A program made the position numbers and the translations under genes. The notes beneath the pieces are model-generated. The model did not search any database and had not been told where the DNA came from. It was given only the letters and a program-made list of their open reading frames with translations. A DNA stretch of 64,000 bases from Clostridium sp. D43t1_170807_H7 (lineage in GTDB: Bacteria; Bacillota; Clostridia; Clostridiales; Clostridiaceae): assembly GCF_015555905.1 (NCBI RefSeq), contig NZ_JADNLK010000015.1:1-64000 (forward strand), written 5' to 3'. Positions within the stretch are counted from its first letter, which is position 1; each line of letters starts with the position of its first letter. Shown in pieces: positions 8,753-17,092 of this stretch.

Positions 8753-11700
8753 TTATTTTATATAAATTTTAGATTTTCTTTTCCTTAGAAATTTCAAGAT
8801 TATAACCCTTCTAACTAACCTTTTTTTCTCTTTAATAACCATAGCTCCACCTAAAATCATAATAGCTGCAAAAGCTACTATTGGCATTACATTTTTGCCC
8901 CCTGTTTGTGGCAACTTATTATTTTGATTATTATTGTTATTAGAATTCTCACTCTTGTCTTCACCAGGACTTAAAACTACTTCATTATTTTTATTATCTT
9001 CTGATTCATCTTTATCACTATCATTTTCTGAACCACTATTATCGGCATCATTGTCTGTTTCATCATCTGAAGCTTCCTTAACCACCAATCTCTCTTCCTT
9101 ATCAATAGCAATAATTCCTTCTGAGCCAACTTTTTCAATATATTTAATTAAGCTCTCATCTAATGCTGAGTATTCATTTAAAGTTGGATAATCACTAAGC
9201 ATTGTATATCCATCTCCACCTACAGCCATAAAATCATTTGTAGCTAAAACATATTCTTTGTTTAAATCCAAATCTTCACCATTTATCTTAATAGAAAGAA
9301 CTTTATGTCTAGTTACACCTTGATCATCTGTTTCCTTTTTAGTCTCAACTGTAATTCCTGCAAAATGTGTAAATGAACCAGCACCTTCTACCATTCCATG
9401 CTCTAAAGCTGCCACTATATCACTACCCTTAACCTTTTTAGTTACAATATAATTACCAAAAGGTAGAACTTTAATAACTGAATCTTTAGTAATATCTCCG
9501 GCTTCTATTGAATCTCTTATTCCCCCACCATTAGTTATTGCTATATCTGCTCCAGTTTCATTTAACATAGCTGAAGTTATTAATCTTCCTAGATTAGTAT
9601 GTCCACTTCTAACTAATTCTCTAGAACCTTCTAATTTAATAGGGGTACTTCCAACAACTTCATTTAAAATATCCTGTTGATTATCTCTTATACTAGTAAT
9701 CAAATTAGAAATTTCTGCATCTTCTTCTACTAAATTAGCTGTATCTACAGTTTTTAAATCAATATTTTCAACCTCTAAATTTTCATTAAATGATACTGTA
9801 ACTTGACCTAATCCCTTTAAGTACTCTCCAGTACTTGCTATTTTAGTTTCATTATTATTATTAAACTCTGAATAATCTTCTAATATTGAATGGCTATGTC
9901 CATCAATAATTAAATCAATTCCGTCCACAGCTTCTGCTATATCAGTTGCTTTTACTGTGCTATCAGTATCAATACCTAAATGACTTAATGCAATAATTAT
10001 ATTAGCTCCTTCATCATTTAATTTTGATACCATATTTTCAGCATCTTTAATTATAGAATCTTTAGTTCCAAAATCTAATCCAATTACATTATTAGGATTT
10101 GTTTTATATGCTGTTTCTGGAGTCGCAAGTCCAAAAATACCTATTTTTACTCCATCTATCTCTTCTATAGTGTATTCATCATATTGAGCAACTCCATTTT
10201 TCTTAACATTTGCAGCTAAAACCTTTATTTCTGCTTCTTCCCCTAATTCCGCTAATCTCTCTTGTCCATAGTTGAAATCATGATTTCCTGGAGCCATTGC
10301 TGAATATCCCATTGCCTTTAATATTTTAGCTATACTACTACCAAACTCTAAAGTTGCAATACTTTGACCATGGAATGTATCTCCTGCATCAACTAATAAT
10401 TTATTATCGTAATTATTTATATAAGCCTTAACCTTGGAATAATTATCAACTCTTGAGTGAACATCATTAGTATTGAAGATTGTTATTTCTTTAGACTTCT
10501 CAACATATCCTTCATTTATCTGCATTACAGCAACTGTTCCACTTACTTCGCAAGCAACTAATAATAATGGATATCCTGTTTGACTATCTTCTGCCGCTAT
10601 AAAATCCATCCCCTCAGGCGCAACGTCTCCTGCCATATCACTGCTAAAATCTCTAGTATTTATATATTCTTTAAAAGATATATTATTAGGATCTGTAATA
10701 TCATATGCCATTACTCCACCAATTCTCTCAAGACCTACAAATGCATAAATTTTATCACCAACAACTCCAACTCTAACTTCTTCTGGTTCAGGCCCCTTTT
10801 TACCACTTCTATTATCAATTTCTACTGATTTATTAGTACTATTAAAATAATCTGGATACACTTCTGCAGTTATCTTTTCAAAATCACTACCACTATCATA
10901 TACTAACTCCATAGTATCAGCATCCCAAACTGAAAAAGAGCGTCCACCTAATACATAGTTTTTATCTTCTTCTAATCCATCAAATTTACTATTATCTAAA
11001 ACTTCTACTTTTTTACCATCTATTTTTATTTCTTTTACCGCATTAAAGTCCCCAAACTCTCTTGCATCACCTTCATTTGCAGTTAAAATATAACTTTTAC
11101 CATTTACCTCATATAAAGTTATACCATCAGGCATATACACACCATAAATATTTTCTTCTTTTTTAATATTAATATTCTTGTCTTTAACTACATCAATTTC
11201 ATTTCCTTCTTGTGAATGATCTTTAAATCCTAACCCCTTTACAGAAACAAATTCTCCTGATTCAATATCTAAGGTTGCTATTGAGTTAGCTTCTTGTAAA
11301 GAAATATATGCCTTATTGCTACTTGAATCAACTGTAATATATTCTGGCTCTAAATCAACTGATGGCTTTGCATCTTTCATTAATATTACATTATCATTTA
11401 AAAGCTCATCTCTCTTATCATCAAACTTTTCAAATGTAGCTAACTTTGATTCCCCACTTTCAAGATTAACTATAGTTACTGAACCCTGTGGATCAACAAT
11501 TCCTTCTCCAACCCCTTCTCTTGGTTCACCTTCATTAGCAGTTAAAATATATTTTGAGTCAGGAGTATATGTAATCATATCTGGTTGAACTCCACATTCA
11601 TAAATAGCTTTTAAGTTACCATCATAATCAACAATTACTATCTTTCCATCCTTAGTATAATCTTGCTCTTGTACTGATACTGCAATTTCTTTTCTTTCAT

Positions 11701-12052
11701 TATTTATAGAAATACTTGTTATATCACCATATACAAAACCGTCTTTTTCAACAAAAGATTTAACATTAATAATACTATCCTCATTTAAGGTACCACTAGC
11801 ATTATCTAAACTAACAATATGTATTTGAGACATAATACCATTAATAACATAAAATTTATTATTATCTTTATTATATTTTACAATTTCTGCAGCTCCACCA
11901 TCTTCACTAGATGAACCTGTGCTAAAGCTTGCTACCTTTTCTATAAAACTTTTACTTTCTGCTTTTACTAATGTGAAATCAAACATAGATGTCATAATCA
12001 TAGTAGTAAGTGCAGCACTTAATATTTTATAAAGTATCTTCTTTTTAATCAC
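8753..12052 (-). CDS. cell-wall-anchored choice-of-anchor I / 5'-nucleotidase family protein
   Basis: 1099 residues. A signal peptide occupies about 1-30. A beta-propeller-like choice-of-anchor I region (about 40-525) contains repeated ANEGE/ANEGD segments. Then follows a metallophosphatase domain starting IFNTNDVHSRVDN (about 530) with GNHDFNYG, DGHSH and LSHLGID motifs, and a 5'-nucleotidase C-terminal domain (about 800-980) with AITNGGGIRDSI. After an acidic Ser/Asp/Asn linker comes LPQTG, a hydrophobic helix and a basic tail that is longer than usual. Role: extracellular hydrolysis of nucleotides or UDP-sugars for phosphate and nucleoside salvage, or lowering extracellular ATP. Sortase anchors it to peptidoglycan. 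It forms a single-gene unit with its own terminator. Confidence 0.9.
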   Translation of the reverse strand: MIKKKILYKILSAALTTMIMTSMFDFTLVKAESKSFIEKVASFSTGSSSEDGGAAEIVKYNKDNNKFYVINGIMSQIHIVSLDNASGTLNEDSIINVKSFVEKDGFVYGDITSISINNERKEIAVSVQEQDYTKDGKIVIVDYDGNLKAIYECGVQPDMITYTPDSKYILTANEGEPREGVGEGIVDPQGSVTIVNLESGESKLATFEKFDDKRDELLNDNVILMKDAKPSVDLEPEYITVDSSSNKAYISLQEANSIATLDIESGEFVSVKGLGFKDHSQEGNEIDVVKDKNINIKKEENIYGVYMPDGITLYEVNGKSYILTANEGDAREFGDFNAVKEIKIDGKKVEVLDNSKFDGLEEDKNYVLGGRSFSVWDADTMELVYDSGSDFEKITAEVYPDYFNSTNKSVEIDNRSGKKGPEPEEVRVGVVGDKIYAFVGLERIGGVMAYDITDPNNISFKEYINTRDFSSDMAGDVAPEGMDFIAAEDSQTGYPLLLVACEVSGTVAVMQINEGYVEKSKEITIFNTNDVHSRVDNYSKVKAYINNYDNKLLVDAGDTFHGQSIATLEFGSSIAKILKAMGYSAMAPGNHDFNYGQERLAELGEEAEIKVLAANVKKNGVAQYDEYTIEEIDGVKIGIFGLATPETAYKTNPNNVIGLDFGTKDSIIKDAENMVSKLNDEGANIIIALSHLGIDTDSTVKATDIAEAVDGIDLIIDGHSHSILEDYSEFNNNNETKIASTGEYLKGLGQVTVSFNENLEVENIDLKTVDTANLVEEDAEISNLITSIRDNQQDILNEVVGSTPIKLEGSRELVRSGHTNLGRLITSAMLNETGADIAITNGGGIRDSIEAGDITKDSVIKVLPFGNYIVTKKVKGSDIVAALEHGMVEGAGSFTHFAGITVETKKETDDQGVTRHKVLSIKINGEDLDLNKEYVLATNDFMAVGGDGYTMLSDYPTLNEYSALDESLIKYIEKVGSEGIIAIDKEERLVVKEASDDETDNDADNSGSENDSDKDESEDNKNNEVVLSPGEDKSENSNNNNNQNNKLPQTGGKNVMPIVAFAAIMILGGAMVIKEKKRLVRRVIILKFLRKRKSKIYIK

Positions 12053-12185
12053 TCTGTTTCCCCCTAATAATCTTAATAAATACTACTGTTTTACAACCTA
12101 ATTATAGTTATGTTCTTTAAAATCTAGTTTAATTCCATGTTAAATATTGTTAAATAAGAGAATCTGATTAAATAATATAAAAAAA

Positions 12186-12224
12186 TATGGCATGTAATAT
12201 AAGTTAATATATTACATACCACAT
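12186..12224 (-). terminator. terminator of the small membrane protein gene
   Basis: On the minus strand GTGGTATGTAATAT pairs imperfectly with ATATTACATGCCAT and is followed by a run of T residues. Confidence 0.75.
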
Positions 12225-12251
12225 TTTACTTATCAAATATTTAATAAAACT

Positions 12252-12551
12252 TTATTTCTTTAATCCTTTAGAAACTGCATATTCTAACATTAATACAACT
12301 AATGCTAAAATCGATAATATAGGGTTAGGAAATCCTCCTAATTGTTGGAACGTAAAAAAATCTGCTAAGAAAAATATCCATATTATAGCTGTAATAATAT
12401 GCAATATGACTCTTGGCCACTTTTTACTCATGAAATTCATAAAAGGACCCTTTGCTTTTATGTTATTTTCTTCTTTAATAACTTTTTTATTTCTTATACT
12501 ACTTGATTTTTTATTTACTGTTTTATTCTTACGTTTCTTACTTTTTGCCAT
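12252..12551 (-). CDS. small two-helix membrane protein with basic N-terminus
   Basis: 99 residues. Residues 1-35 are extremely Lys-rich (MAKSKKRKNKTVNKK). Two hydrophobic helices follow (about 48-66 and 78-94), with KKWPRV just before the first. I do not recognise a family. It is transcribed alone with its own terminator. Codon use fits its neighbours. Confidence 0.65.
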   Translation of the reverse strand: MAKSKKRKNKTVNKKSSSIRNKKVIKEENNIKAKGPFMNFMSKKWPRVILHIITAIIWIFFLADFFTFQQLGGFPNPILSILALVVLMLEYAVSKGLKK

Positions 12552-12677
12552 TATATTGCCTCACTTCTCAGTTCATACTTTAATGAGTTAATTATATAAT
12601 TTTTATAGGTATTTTAAAAGGCAAAATATTCTCACTTATTAACACTGCTCTACCAAAAAATATATAGTAAAATGCTT

Positions 12678-12961
12678 TTACTCTATACTTTTTAAATATT
12701 CTACAAACTGACGAGCAATTCTGCCTGAACGTCCTCCCCTTGACATAGCATGTTGTTCTGCTAACATATCAACATTTTCAATTTTTTTAACTTTATATTC
12801 CTCAAGCAATCCATGTATAATATCTAGATATTCCTTTTTATACTGTATTCTTCAACTTTTTTAATATCACTTTTTTCTTTAATATCTATCATATTAAGAA
12901 ATGCCTTCATAACATCATCTTCTAATATATTATTAAATACTACAAATGATTTAGCCTTCAT
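12678..12961 (-). pseudogene. frameshifted small gene of unknown function
   Basis: Reading from ATG at 12961 gives MKAKSFVVFNNILEDDVMKA and continues to EEYSI. The frame is then lost at the T-run around 12834-12838; in the next frame it continues from KKEYLDIIHGLLEEYKV to SRGGRSGRIARQFVEYLKS and stops at 12678. Together this would be about 95 residues. Its start overlaps the stop of the GNAT fragment (ATGA), suggesting translational coupling. I do not recognise the family. Confidence 0.6.
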
Positions 12962-13236
12962 TCTAATTCCTCAAATCCTTTTTTAGTTACAAAAAAGCCT
13001 TCCCCAAAATAAAGGTCATATGTTGCTAAACCAATCAACTCTTCATTCAAAAACCATAGCCCAATTTTCTCTATTAAACTTCTATTGAATTCTGGGTGGA
13101 AAAACATCCACTCCCATCTTGCCCAATTCCAATTAATATGTTCACGATTATATTGAGATATTTCAACTAAAAAATCACATACTTTATCATAATAAGTATA
13201 ATTAAAGTTTTTAAACTTAAATTTCAATTTTTTCAT
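12958..13236 (-). pseudogene. N-terminal half of a GNAT-type acetyltransferase
   Basis: About 92 residues, with NREHINWNWARWEWMFFHP and a following beta strand (IGLWFLNEELIGLATYDL) typical of one GNAT branch; the acetyl-CoA-binding second half is absent. The likely starts are ATG at 13236, which abuts an AAAGGAG, or the TTG nine bases on. It overlaps the next gene fragment by four bases. A complete member of this branch is about twice as long, so it is probably a broken gene. Confidence 0.55.
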
Positions 13237-13374
13237 CTCCTTTATATACAAAATATAAGTTATCTCCACTACAAATTTCTACTTATAGAGTTGTTAAAGA
13301 AACAAATAACTTGCAAAATAATACGATTACTAAGCAACTGTTGCTTTTCCAACTGGTTCTCAAAATTTATTTGT

Positions 13375-13408
13375 TATTTTTCATTTAGTTGCATAGTTTT
13401 AAATTTAC
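13375..13408 (-). repeat. intergenic junction repeat A, copy 1
   Basis: This 34-base stretch matches 16536-16569 at 32 of 34 positions (core TTAGTTGCATAGTTTTAAAT on the plus strand). Both copies lie directly after the stop codon of a minus-strand accessory gene. The rest of 13270-13374 holds no gene. Confidence 0.8.
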
Positions 13409-13410
13409 AC

Positions 13411-14466
13411 CTATTCTAAAAATGTATTACACATCCATTCATAAAATTTTTCTTTCTCTTCAAATTGTGGGTAATGGGCAGAATCTTCAAATATAACCAT
13501 TTCCTTTCTTCTTTCTCCTCCTAGATTGGTTAAATACTTTTCTGCTACTTCTGGTGAAGTCATACAATCATATTTCCCCATAACAAAATAAACTGGAATA
13601 TCAATACTTTCTACAATATCTGTTATTTGATATTTTATTGTTTCCATGATTAATTCATCTTGATATTTAGATGTTGCAACAAAAAAACGAATTGCATCAC
13701 TCCAATTATATTCAGTACCAAATAAAAAACCTTTTATATAATCTTCATTTTCATCAATATTTCTTGCTGCAAATTCATATTTTCTAACATATTGACGTGG
13801 AACAATAGCATTACCTTGTTCAATATCATTTCTAAAACTTTCCAACTGCTTCACATCCTCCATATCTCCTGCTATTTTTGCAGCATTTATGCATTTATTT
13901 AGTCCATCTAATTCGCTTTCAATCATATAAGATACTTGTCCTATTCCAACATAAGCTTGATATAACTCTGGTTCTTGACTTGCTGCCATTGTTGCTATAT
14001 ATGTTCCATATGAGTGTCCAATCAAAATTACTTTTTCTTGTCCTAAGTATTCCTCAATATACTTTGTAACTTCAATTAAATCTTCCACATGGGTATTTGC
14101 ATAAACATCTGAATAATCAGTCCCAAAATCATAAGATTTTCCACTGCCCCTTTGATCATAATGAACAATTGTAAAATTCTGTTCTAATAAATTCTGATAC
14201 TTTCTGACATATGGTATTTCTGAACAACATGGCCCGCCATGTACAAAAATAACAATTGGATTTTCTTTATGATCCCCTCTAATCATAACTTCTAATTCTG
14301 TTCCATTTATTTCAACTTTACGTAATTCACTTATACTCTTTTCAGCTTTTATTTTAGGACTCCATGTCGGCTTAAAGAACTGAAATAATAAAAATATTAC
14401 AATCACACTCAATATAATCATGATTATCTTTAATAGTTTATACTTAATTTTCTTACTGGTATTCAC
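13411..14466 (-). CDS. membrane-anchored alpha/beta hydrolase (proline iminopeptidase-like)
   Basis: 351 residues. An N-terminal membrane anchor (about 10-30) is followed by an alpha/beta hydrolase domain: oxyanion motif FVHGGP near residue 75, HYDQRGSGKS near 100, nucleophile elbow GHSYG near 150, acid in MGKYD near 295 and the histidine in DSAHYP near 330. The family hydrolyses peptides or esters; the HGGP plus DQRG pattern fits the S33 prolyl aminopeptidase group. GTG start with GGGGAG eight bases upstream. It lies in the accessory strip bounded by repeated junction sequence. Confidence 0.82.
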   Translation of the reverse strand: MNTSKKIKYKLLKIIMIILSVIVIFLLFQFFKPTWSPKIKAEKSISELRKVEINGTELEVMIRGDHKENPIVIFVHGGPCCSEIPYVRKYQNLLEQNFTIVHYDQRGSGKSYDFGTDYSDVYANTHVEDLIEVTKYIEEYLGQEKVILIGHSYGTYIATMAASQEPELYQAYVGIGQVSYMIESELDGLNKCINAAKIAGDMEDVKQLESFRNDIEQGNAIVPRQYVRKYEFAARNIDENEDYIKGFLFGTEYNWSDAIRFFVATSKYQDELIMETIKYQITDIVESIDIPVYFVMGKYDCMTSPEVAEKYLTNLGGERRKEMVIFEDSAHYPQFEEKEKFYEWMCNTFLE

Positions 14467-14534
14467 ATTGTTTTCTCCCCTTTAAATTCTTATTTATCAC
14501 TCTCTGTATTATACAATTGTTCATTCAATCTACT

Positions 14535-14712
14535 CTATAAATTAATATTAGAAACGATTCCATAAATAAGTATCCAATTTCCACACCATGTACCAATCTT
14601 TAATCTTTGAAGTTCTGGTTTCAAAAATTGCAATACAACTATTAAACCAATAAATACAAACGTAAAAACCCAATCTCCAATTGAATTGTCTGTTGGTTTA
14701 CTATCAATAATC
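14535..14712 (-). pseudogene. C-terminal fragment of a small membrane protein
   Basis: In one minus-strand frame, 14712 to the TAG at 14535 reads a hydrophobic peptide (WVFTFVFIGLIVVLQFL, then WCGNWILIYGIVSN). No start codon with ribosome site is evident and it begins inside the end of the neighbouring hydrolase remnant. I read it as a leftover of a lost gene; it may also be noise. Confidence 0.4.
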
Positions 14713-14713
14713 T

Positions 14714-15189
14714 TTATGAATTCAAGAAACTTAAAACTTGACGATTAAAATCCTTTGCTTCTTCATACGCCATGTGTCCAAGGCCCTTAAGTATTATTAA
14801 TTTGCTATATGGTATTCTTTCAGCAATTTCCTCTGATGAGTTTTTTCCCACTACCTTATCACTGTCACCACCTATCACTAATGTTTTACACTTTATCCTC
14901 TCCAGTTCATTATATGAATCATGGTGAATGCAAGCATTTGCCTGTATTATAAATCTACTAAAATCTTTTGGTTTTCCTATTCTACTAAGAATAGGGTATA
15001 GTAGCCTGTATTTTTTTATATTCTTATCACTATATGATTTTTCAACTGTATCAATAACTATACCTTTATAATTGTTTACTTCAGCCATGGCTATCCAATT
15101 GCTAACAACACTCTGCACCGTTGCATTTTGTCTTAATCCATATTGGTATCGCCTATCTTAATATTTCCGTTTGTTGCATTGTAAAACAT
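14714..15189 (-). pseudogene. alpha/beta hydrolase with internal deletion
   Basis: From ATG at 15189, with AGAAGGAGG upstream, the reading is MFYNATNGNIKIGDTNMD and then a stop. In another frame LRQNATVQSVVSNW begins at once and runs about 140 codons to the end with LVIGGDSDKVV and LKGLGHMAYEE, the acid and histidine regions of the fold. The nucleophile elbow region is missing. A deletion joining residue ~18 to the second half of the protein explains the pattern. A start inside the remaining frame would make a catalytically incomplete protein. Confidence 0.8.
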
Positions 15190-15253
15190 ATAAATTTTCC
15201 CTCCTTCTATTATTTTTTACACAACATTATATAAATAACCTAAACACTAAATT

Positions 15254-15269
15254 CCTATTTAGCTGTTAG
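15254..15269 (-). repeat. intergenic junction repeat B, copy 1
   Basis: CCTATTTAGCTGTTAG matches CCTATTTAACTGTTAT at 16993-17007, each ahead of the ribosome site of a minus-strand accessory gene. Both spacers also contain an AAATTTA element near the other end next to CCTATT (15320-15332; 17075-17095). Confidence 0.55.
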
Positions 15270-15370
15270 TTTTTTATGCATCAATCAAACTTTATATACA
15301 TTAATCATTTGTAAATTTATACCTATTATTATATATCACTTTAATCACCTGGTAAATAATACAAATAAAA

Positions 15371-15403
15371 ATTCCTCAACAGCATTAAAGATTAATGTTG
15401 AGG
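15371..15403 (-). terminator. hairpin terminator on minus strand
   Basis: ATTCCTCAAC and GTTGAGGAA form a stem; on the minus strand TTTTTATTTG follows. It lies left of the toxin-like locus and would stop minus-strand transcripts before the hydrolase remnant. Confidence 0.6.
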
Positions 15404-15547
15404 AACTCTATATTCTATATGTTATCTCATTTATTAATTAGTCCACTTTAATAAAAACCTCATTTATTTTTGATACGGTTCTCCGTAAACTCTTCAAACG
15501 ATGTTTTTCCATTTTATTCTTGTGCTTATTTTCTACATAATTATGGT

Positions 15548-15553
15548 ATAATT
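15548..15553 (+). promoter_or_regulatory. extended -10 promoter of the toxin-like gene
   Basis: TGGTATAAT at 15545-15553 is a perfect extended -10 element (TGnTATAAT); the -35 region is weak. A transcript would begin near 15560 and carry an early hairpin CCGTAG/CTACGG (15576-15594). Confidence 0.6.
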
Positions 15554-15663
15554 CTAAAGTAATATTTAGAAAATCCGTAGTGGATGGCTACGGGGGTTTT
15601 GAACGTTTTATCTCCCTAGGACTATTGGTGATACTTTATCATAGTCAGGGGGTGGTATTGGAT

Positions 15664-15825
15664 ATGCTTGAATTAATTATAAAGAGCTTTGTTGTTATTT
15701 ATATAATTAGATTGGTTTTAAAACATAATCTTTTTATTCATTATTTAAAGATTTCAGTAAAATTTATTGGTCTTGATATTGAAATTAAAAGCAAACAAAA
15801 AGATGCTCCATCCTCACAAGATTAG
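15664..15825 (+). CDS. candidate type I toxin, small membrane peptide
   Basis: 53 residues. A hydrophobic helix (about 3-19, LELIIKSFVVIYIIRLVL) is followed by an amphipathic stretch and a charged tail ending KQKDAPSSQD. AGGGGGTGG lies eight bases ahead of the ATG. The last codons and stop are inside a bidirectional terminator, and a promoter-like sequence beyond it points back toward the gene, so an antisense RNA would overlap the mRNA's 3' end. This layout (short membrane toxin, structured leader, convergent antisense RNA) is that of type I toxin-antitoxin loci such as Fst/RNAII or TxpA/RatA. I see no sequence identity to a named toxin, so the call rests on architecture. An upstream in-frame start at 15580 exists but would run through the leader hairpin. 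Confidence 0.6.
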   Translation: MLELIIKSFVVIYIIRLVLKHNLFIHYLKISVKFIGLDIEIKSKQKDAPSSQD

Positions 15826-15836
15826 CATCCTTTTTT
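15797..15836. terminator. bidirectional terminator overlapping the toxin stop codon
   Basis: GATGCT (15802-15807) and AGCATC (15824-15829) are flanked by A5 on one side and T6 on the other, so either strand ends in a U-run. The toxin's last six codons and stop lie in it. Confidence 0.8.
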
Positions 15837-15921
15837 GTTGATATTCATCTAAATTCAATAGCCCTAAAACAAAATAAATGTTCTAAGGATTGCTTAGTGT
15901 TGACGCACTAAGCTTTTCTTA
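15797..15921 (-). ncRNA. candidate antisense antitoxin RNA
   Basis: A TATAAT on the minus strand (15927-15932) could start an RNA near 15920 that runs through a hairpin (GCTTAGTG/CACTAAGC, 15892-15913) and ends at the shared terminator, overlapping the 3' end of the toxin message. The -35 is weak. Inference from layout. Confidence 0.45.
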
Positions 15922-16000
15922 TTTATATTATATCAAATTTTTATAAAAAATAAACATAAATAATTTTAATAATTATCTCATCTATAAATTAGAATTTGCA

Positions 16001-16513
16001 TCATAGCGATGTCTTTATTTCAAAACCAAATTCATGAAGTACAAAATCATTGTTAATCACTTCATCATAAATTCCATCAACCTTTTCAAAACCGGTTTTC
16101 TTATAAAGATTTATTGCAGGATAATTTTCATCTACAACAAAAAGTCTTAAATATTCAGCACCCATTTCTCTTGAAAGTTCAATTGCTTTATTAAGTACAA
16201 TACAACCAATTCCTTTTCTTAAGTAATTAACATTTACACCCAATCGGTCAATGTATAAAGCCTTAGCATGATTTTCTTTCCAGTTTACACTATCTGCTCC
16301 TGCATTTGAATGACATAAAGCAAAAGCAGAAACTATTTCATCATTATCAATCAAAACATAAAGTTGATTATTTTTAATATCATCTTCAAAAAACTCACAT
16401 GGATAAATTTCATCCCAAATTTGAATATTATTGCTATCCATATTTTTAATAATTTCTTTATAGATAGCTTTAAGTTGTGGTAAATCCTCCATAACTGCCA
16501 GTCTCAAATCCAT
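16001..16513 (-). CDS. GNAT family N-acetyltransferase
   Basis: 170 residues. It opens with the typical beta-alpha unit (MDLRLAVMEDLPQLKAIYKE) and has the acetyl-CoA-binding motif A as VNYLRKGIGCIVLNKAI near residue 110, then LRLFVVDENYPAINLYKKTGF, the family's C-terminal motif. The substrate is unknown. ATG at 16513 lies nine bases after AGAGGTG, so I prefer it to the GTG at 16522. It is followed by the toxin-like locus and preceded by the cytidine deaminase gene in the same direction. Confidence 0.85.
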   Translation of the reverse strand: MDLRLAVMEDLPQLKAIYKEIIKNMDSNNIQIWDEIYPCEFFEDDIKNNQLYVLIDNDEIVSAFALCHSNAGADSVNWKENHAKALYIDRLGVNVNYLRKGIGCIVLNKAIELSREMGAEYLRLFVVDENYPAINLYKKTGFEKVDGIYDEVINNDFVLHEFGFEIKTSL

Positions 16514-16535
16514 ATAAAACACCTCTTAAAATTTC

Positions 16536-16569
16536 TATTTTTCTTTTAGTTGCATAGTTTAAAATTTAC
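16536..16569 (-). repeat. intergenic junction repeat A, copy 2
   Basis: 32 of 34 bases match 13375-13408. This copy starts at the cytidine deaminase stop codon and ends shortly before the GNAT ribosome site. Confidence 0.8.
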
Positions 16570-16970
16570 TATTCAAAGCGTTTATATCCCCACCAATCGG
16601 GCATAAGTTCTTTTAACTTTACTGTTTCACGATTAGAATAATCAGTAAGAATTTCAATTTCCCCACTTTCTTTATCTAACTCCATTAAAAGTTCTCTACA
16701 CGCACCACATGGTGAACCCACTGAACCATCTGGAATAATACATACTAATTTAGATATTTTATGTTCACCATTAGTAAACATATTAAAAATTGCATTACGT
16801 TCAGCACAAATCCCTAAGCTACAAGGAGCATCAATACATACCCCTGTATATATATTTCCTTTTTCACTTAAAATAGCTGCCGATACTTGTCCGCCAGCTA
16901 TAAAAGGCGAAACTTCTCTATCATTTTGAACTTCTTTTGCCTTAATATATAACTTTTCCCATATATCCAT
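16569..16970 (-). CDS. cytidine deaminase-like protein
   Basis: 133 residues. The zinc and catalytic motifs are CAERNAI near residue 50 (cysteine replacing the histidine of many deaminases, as in tetrameric Cdd) and PCGACRELL near residue 85. Members deaminate cytidine/deoxycytidine to uridine in pyrimidine salvage; some in this size class act on blasticidin-like nucleosides. AAAGGA precedes the ATG. It is part of the accessory strip and flanked on both sides by repeated junctions, so transfer as a unit is plausible. Confidence 0.87.
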   Translation of the reverse strand: MDIWEKLYIKAKEVQNDREVSPFIAGGQVSAAILSEKGNIYTGVCIDAPCSLGICAERNAIFNMFTNGEHKISKLVCIIPDGSVGSPCGACRELLMELDKESGEIEILTDYSNRETVKLKELMPDWWGYKRFE

Positions 16971-16991
16971 ACTTTTATAATCCTTTCAACT

Positions 16992-17007
16992 CCCTATTTA
17001 ACTGTTA
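16992..17007 (-). repeat. intergenic junction repeat B, copy 2
   Basis: CCCTATTTAACTGTTAT, matching the 15254 copy at most positions, lies just upstream of the deaminase ribosome site. The spacer's other end holds GAAATTTACATACTCCTATT beside the regulator stop. Confidence 0.55.
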
Positions 17008-17092
17008 TCTTTTTTAGCTATATACACTATCTTATATATTAAAAATATAGTTATTTTAATTAGCTCTACAAATTGAAATTTACATACTCCTA

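Noticed and set aside
15580-15663. Upstream extension of the toxin-like peptide to 81 residues
   Set aside because: It would translate the leader hairpin and lacks a ribosome site; ATG 15664 has a strong one.
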